Positions 60,908-64,000 of a stretch of DNA of 64,000 bases are shown here, one piece after another. The stretch comes from Mugil cephalus (lineage: Eukaryota; Chordata; Actinopteri; Mugiliformes; Mugilidae): contig NC_061774.1 of assembly GCF_022458985.1 (NCBI RefSeq), forward strand, positions 15,276,197 to 15,340,196, read 5' to 3'. How positions within the stretch are numbered: position 1 is the first letter of the stretch; every line of letters begins with the position of its first letter. The notes beneath the pieces are model-generated. The model made no database searches. It was not told the origin of the DNA and was given only the letters and a program-made list of their open reading frames with translations. The position numbers and the translations under genes are program-made.

Positions 60908-62463
60908 TACACACACTCTACCGGTCATAAGTTTTACACCCTAATTTTTCCAGTTACTTATTGCAATTCAAGTCATGCAAGCCCAATGAATGAAGCTTGA
61001 AATGGTACAAAACTGAAAAATAATGTACATTTCAGAATTATACAAAAAGGCCTTTTTCAGGGAACATGAAGTGGGTTAACAATTTAAAGCTCTTCTGACC
61101 AATGAAGGTTGAATCGGCCTTGAAAGCTGGTGCTACTAATTCTTACAGGTGTTCCAACCTCTGTCTGCATAAAAGCAGCGTTGGAACACACTGTGGTACC
61201 AGACCCTCATAAGCATCAGGTGAACAGTATTGTGCTGCAGAAAGTAGTAGTGTTGCTACAAAAATGGCGAGAAAAAAGGCAATTAACAATGGAAGAGAGA
61301 CAGACCATCATAACACTTAAAAATGTAGGTCTTTTCTACAGGGAAATTGCAAAGAAAGTCAAGGTGTCAGTGAGTACAGTTTTCTTCACCATCAAAAGGT
61401 TCTCAGAAACTGGGGAAAACTCTGACAGGAAGTGGTCTGACTGACCCAAAGCCACAACTGAATCAGAGGACAAGTTTCTGAGAGCTAACAGCTTGTGTGA
61501 CAGGCGGCTCGCAGGACAACAGCTTCAAGCTCAGCTTAATAGTAGTCGTAGTAAGCAAGTCTCAGTTTCCACTGTGAAGAGAAGACTTCGAGCTGCAGGT
61601 TTGACAGGATGAGTTGCAGCAAGAAAGCCATTGCTAAGATGTCAGAATAAGACAAAGAGGGTCTCCTGGGCCATAAAACACCACCATTGGACTATTGAAG
61701 ACTGGAAGAAGGTATTATGGACTCCTGAGTCAAAATTTCGAATCTTCCGTTCATCATGCAAGATCTTTGTACGCCGTCGAGTAGGTGAGAGGATGGTTCA
61801 ACAATGTCTGACATCAACTGTCAAACATGGAAGAGAAAGTGTGATGGTCTGGGGCTGTTTTGCTGGATCCAGGGTCAGTGACTTGTGAAGAGAGAGAAGC
61901 ACCCTGAACCAAAACGGCCACCACAGCATTCTGCAGCGCCATGCAGTACCCTCTGGTATGCACCTAGATGGTCAGAGGTTCATCCTACAGCAAGATAATG
62001 ACCCAAAACAAAAGTCCAAGCTATAACAAAACTACCTCAGGAAAAAAGATGGTAAGCTTGAAAACATAGAGTGGCCAGCACAGTCTCCAGACCCCATCGA
62101 GCTGGTTTGGGATGAACTGGACAGAAGAGTGAAAGCCAAGCAACCTGCAAGTGCCACACATATATGGGAACTTCTGCAACAGACTTGGGAAGAACTTTCT
62201 GAAGAATATTTGATTTCTATTGTAGAAGGAACGCCAGTGTGTGAGTGTGTTCAGCTGTTACATCTGCCAAAGGTGGCTACTTTGATGAGTCAAAAGTTTA
62301 GAATACATTTTGGTCTATGAATTGATTCCATGATTTCTTTTCCAACTCAAATTGCTTATTTGTTCTATGCTTTCATTTCATAGTGCAATGACACAAACTG
62401 AATAATTTTCTGTATAAAAACTGGAAAAAGTGTGGTGTTCTAAAACTTTTGACCCGTAGTGTA
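60908..62463 (+). mobile_element. near full-length Tc1-like transposon with a broken transposase
   Basis: The left end (cactctaccggtcataagtt, then ttacaccc) and the reverse complement of the right end (cactacgggtcaaaagtttt, then agaacacc) are imperfect inverted repeats, both continuing to TTTTTCCAG. Between them a decayed transposase reads in order: LTMEERQTIITLKNVGLFYR EIAKKVKVSVSTV (HTH), HHWTIEDWKKVLWTPESKF, SVMVWGCFAG, QQDNDPK-like remains, and PDPIELVWDELDRRVKAKQP. At least three stops or frameshifts split it (61130-61444, 61631-61888 and 62050-62200 are fragments). About 1.55 kb, normal for Tc1 elements. Inactive. Confidence 0.85.
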
Positions 62464-62982
62464 TATATACACCTTGCTAGTAAAAGGTTGGACCACCTTT
62501 TGCCTTCACAGCTGCCTTAACCCAGTTAATCTCAAATTTTTGATGCAAAGTAAGTGCATGCCGCAAGTAAAGAGGCCTAGTGATGTGGCCATTAACACTA
62601 GTTACATGATATTGATATATGCTATAGGGGACACCGTATTCTTTAATTTTAAAACTTTATTAGCTACCAAAAGTCAAACTAACGCTTCAAGAGCTTCCAA
62701 AAAGTGCAGCAACTATTGTTGCCAGTGGGATTAAACGGGTTCTCAGTGCTCAGTTTGTACTAAGGAGCTCAAAGTGTGCCGAGAAAATATCCCTAACACC
62801 ATTACACAATCACCACCAGCAGCCTGAACTGCTGATACAAGGCAGGATGGATCCATGCTTTCATGTTGTTTACGCCCAATTCTGCCCCTGCCATCCGAAT
62901 GTTGCAACTGAAATCGAGACTCGTCAGACCAGGCAACGTTTTTCCAATCTTCTATTGTCCAATTTTGGTGAACCTTCAGCAA
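62464..62982 (-). mobile_element. second Tc1-like transposon fragment, opposite strand
   Basis: Minus-strand ORF 62743-62982 encodes NWTIEDWKNVAWSDESRFQL and HESMDPSCLVSAVQAAGGDC VMVLGIFS, the central catalytic part of another Tc1-like family. At 62470-62520 the sequence gctagtaaaaggttggacca is a common fish repeat end. Truncated, and abuts the preceding element. Confidence 0.75.
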
Positions 62983-63019
62983 GTTGTCTCTTGACCTCTG
63001 CTGCTAAACCTCTACATGC

Positions 63020-63021
<2 letters not shown>

Positions 63022-63058
<37 letters not shown>
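63022..63058. repeat. (GT)n microsatellite
   Basis: About 18 perfect GT units. Confidence 0.97.
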
Positions 63059-63061
<3 letters not shown>

Positions 63062-64000
63062 CATTTGTTTTTGCAGAACATCGTTATCTCAGAGTGAAAT
63101 CACACCCCAAAACACGTTTTTTAAGTTCATAGTGACCATTGACCTTTGATCATACCCTGACCCTGTGATTCTACATTCACATGAATGGATGAACCGCATC
63201 AAAATTACTTGCAGGTAACATGAAAACATAATGCATGCATACAGTTTTTTTTTTATGTATACATATAAGAAAACTACAAAAAAAAACGTAGCCACTTGTT
63301 AGTCATTCAGTAAATCACTGTGCACCTTTCCACTGATCCAAGGTGATGAGAAGCACAAAGATCCTCCTTCTCAGATCTTTTGTGCATCAAAATAAGAACT
63401 CTTCAGAGAGTTCAAAAGCTTACCTGAAACTATTGGTCTGAGTCAAGTCAGAGTTCAAGAAGCACAACCAAGTTCACGAGAGCTTCTGATCAATTTGTGA
63501 TAAATTTGCTGCTAAAGCTGCTAAATAGACGTAGAATAAATTATCAGGCCTGATTAAATGTAAGCTCAGCCTGAGATGGATCGGGCCCATAGCGGATGTG
63601 GACGCCGATTCTTATTATTCACAGATTCAAAACCTCTTTTAAAGTGAATCATTGACGAATTTCGCGCTGGATTATTCAGTAAAAGTGAAGATGTAGAAAA
63701 TTTGACATTTACTGTCTGTGAAGTGAGACGAAGTCCATGTTAATTTGTTTTTTTGTGCTCCATCAGTATCTCTCAGCATCAGCAACAGAAACAGTGAAGG
63801 CCGAGTGAATTCTTGATATCTTGTTTCGAGAGGAACAGGATGTGTCATATCAAACTAATCTGCATGCCTAGATAAGATCAGGGTGCTCTGGTGTCTGTAG
63901 AAAATGTGTTAAAAACTTGCTGAGGCCTGCCATTTCACACTTTTATTAACTGTTACGAACAACCTTTAGAGCGATGCTCTAAAGGAAGTGAAACTCGCAG
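63059..64000. other. unassigned end of the window
   Basis: Intronic AT-rich sequence with no recognisable gene or repeat. Confidence 0.5.

Larger units (their letters stand above)
58562..64000 (+). other. intron of the sh3rf2-like gene (partial)
   Basis: From the GTCAGT donor to the window edge, with no further coding exon recognised. Mostly repeats: three Tc1-like relics and TA/GT microsatellites. Confidence 0.65.

Overview
The window is vertebrate nuclear DNA, almost certainly from a teleost fish and probably a percomorph. The coding exons are short and intron-separated. The genes are those of the human 5q31-q32 block (FGF1, NR3C1, KCTD16, SH3RF2), and the dispersed repeats (Tc1-like, hAT-like, LINE and fish-type MITE relics, microsatellites) are of fish type. 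No operons, CRISPR arrays, rRNA or tRNA genes were seen.

Layout. About 189-1540: the last exon and 3' UTR of an unidentified plus-strand gene. 2172-3999 (minus): fgf1, three coding exons joining to 154 aa. 4000-9945: intergenic DNA plus the probable long 3' UTR of the next gene, with two repeat relics. 9946-24555 (minus): nr3c1, the glucocorticoid receptor; eight coding exons join in frame to 796 aa, with no insertion between the two zinc fingers (GR2-like). About 24556-25560: its non-coding 5' exon(s) and promoter. 26150-27455: a decayed, rearranged duplicate of nr3c1 exon 2, part of its following intron and some 5' flank. 30630-40037 (plus): kctd16, two coding exons joining to 424 aa across an 8.1 kb intron that holds a LINE relic and a G-rich tract. 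40038-57590: a 17.5 kb stretch with no convincing gene, one Tc1-like relic, one well-delimited hAT-like element and several AT-rich unique blocks that look like enhancer candidates. About 57600-58561 (plus): promoter, first exon and RING-encoding exon of an sh3rf2-like E3 ligase that runs off the window. 58562-64000 is its intron, holding three Tc1-like relics.

The genes do not form a pathway. fgf1 encodes a heparin-binding growth factor, nr3c1 the cortisol receptor, kctd16 an auxiliary subunit of GABA-B receptors, and sh3rf2 a RING/SH3 scaffold of JNK signalling. nr3c1 and kctd16 are divergent (head to head), with the nr3c1 relic between them. All splice junctions were read by eye from GT/AG signals, frame continuity and family knowledge. 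The strongest observations are the nr3c1 exon-2 relic, the GR2-like zinc-finger junction, a kctd16 intron-retention stop that would yield a KCTD12-like short form, and three coding CAG/polyQ tracts.
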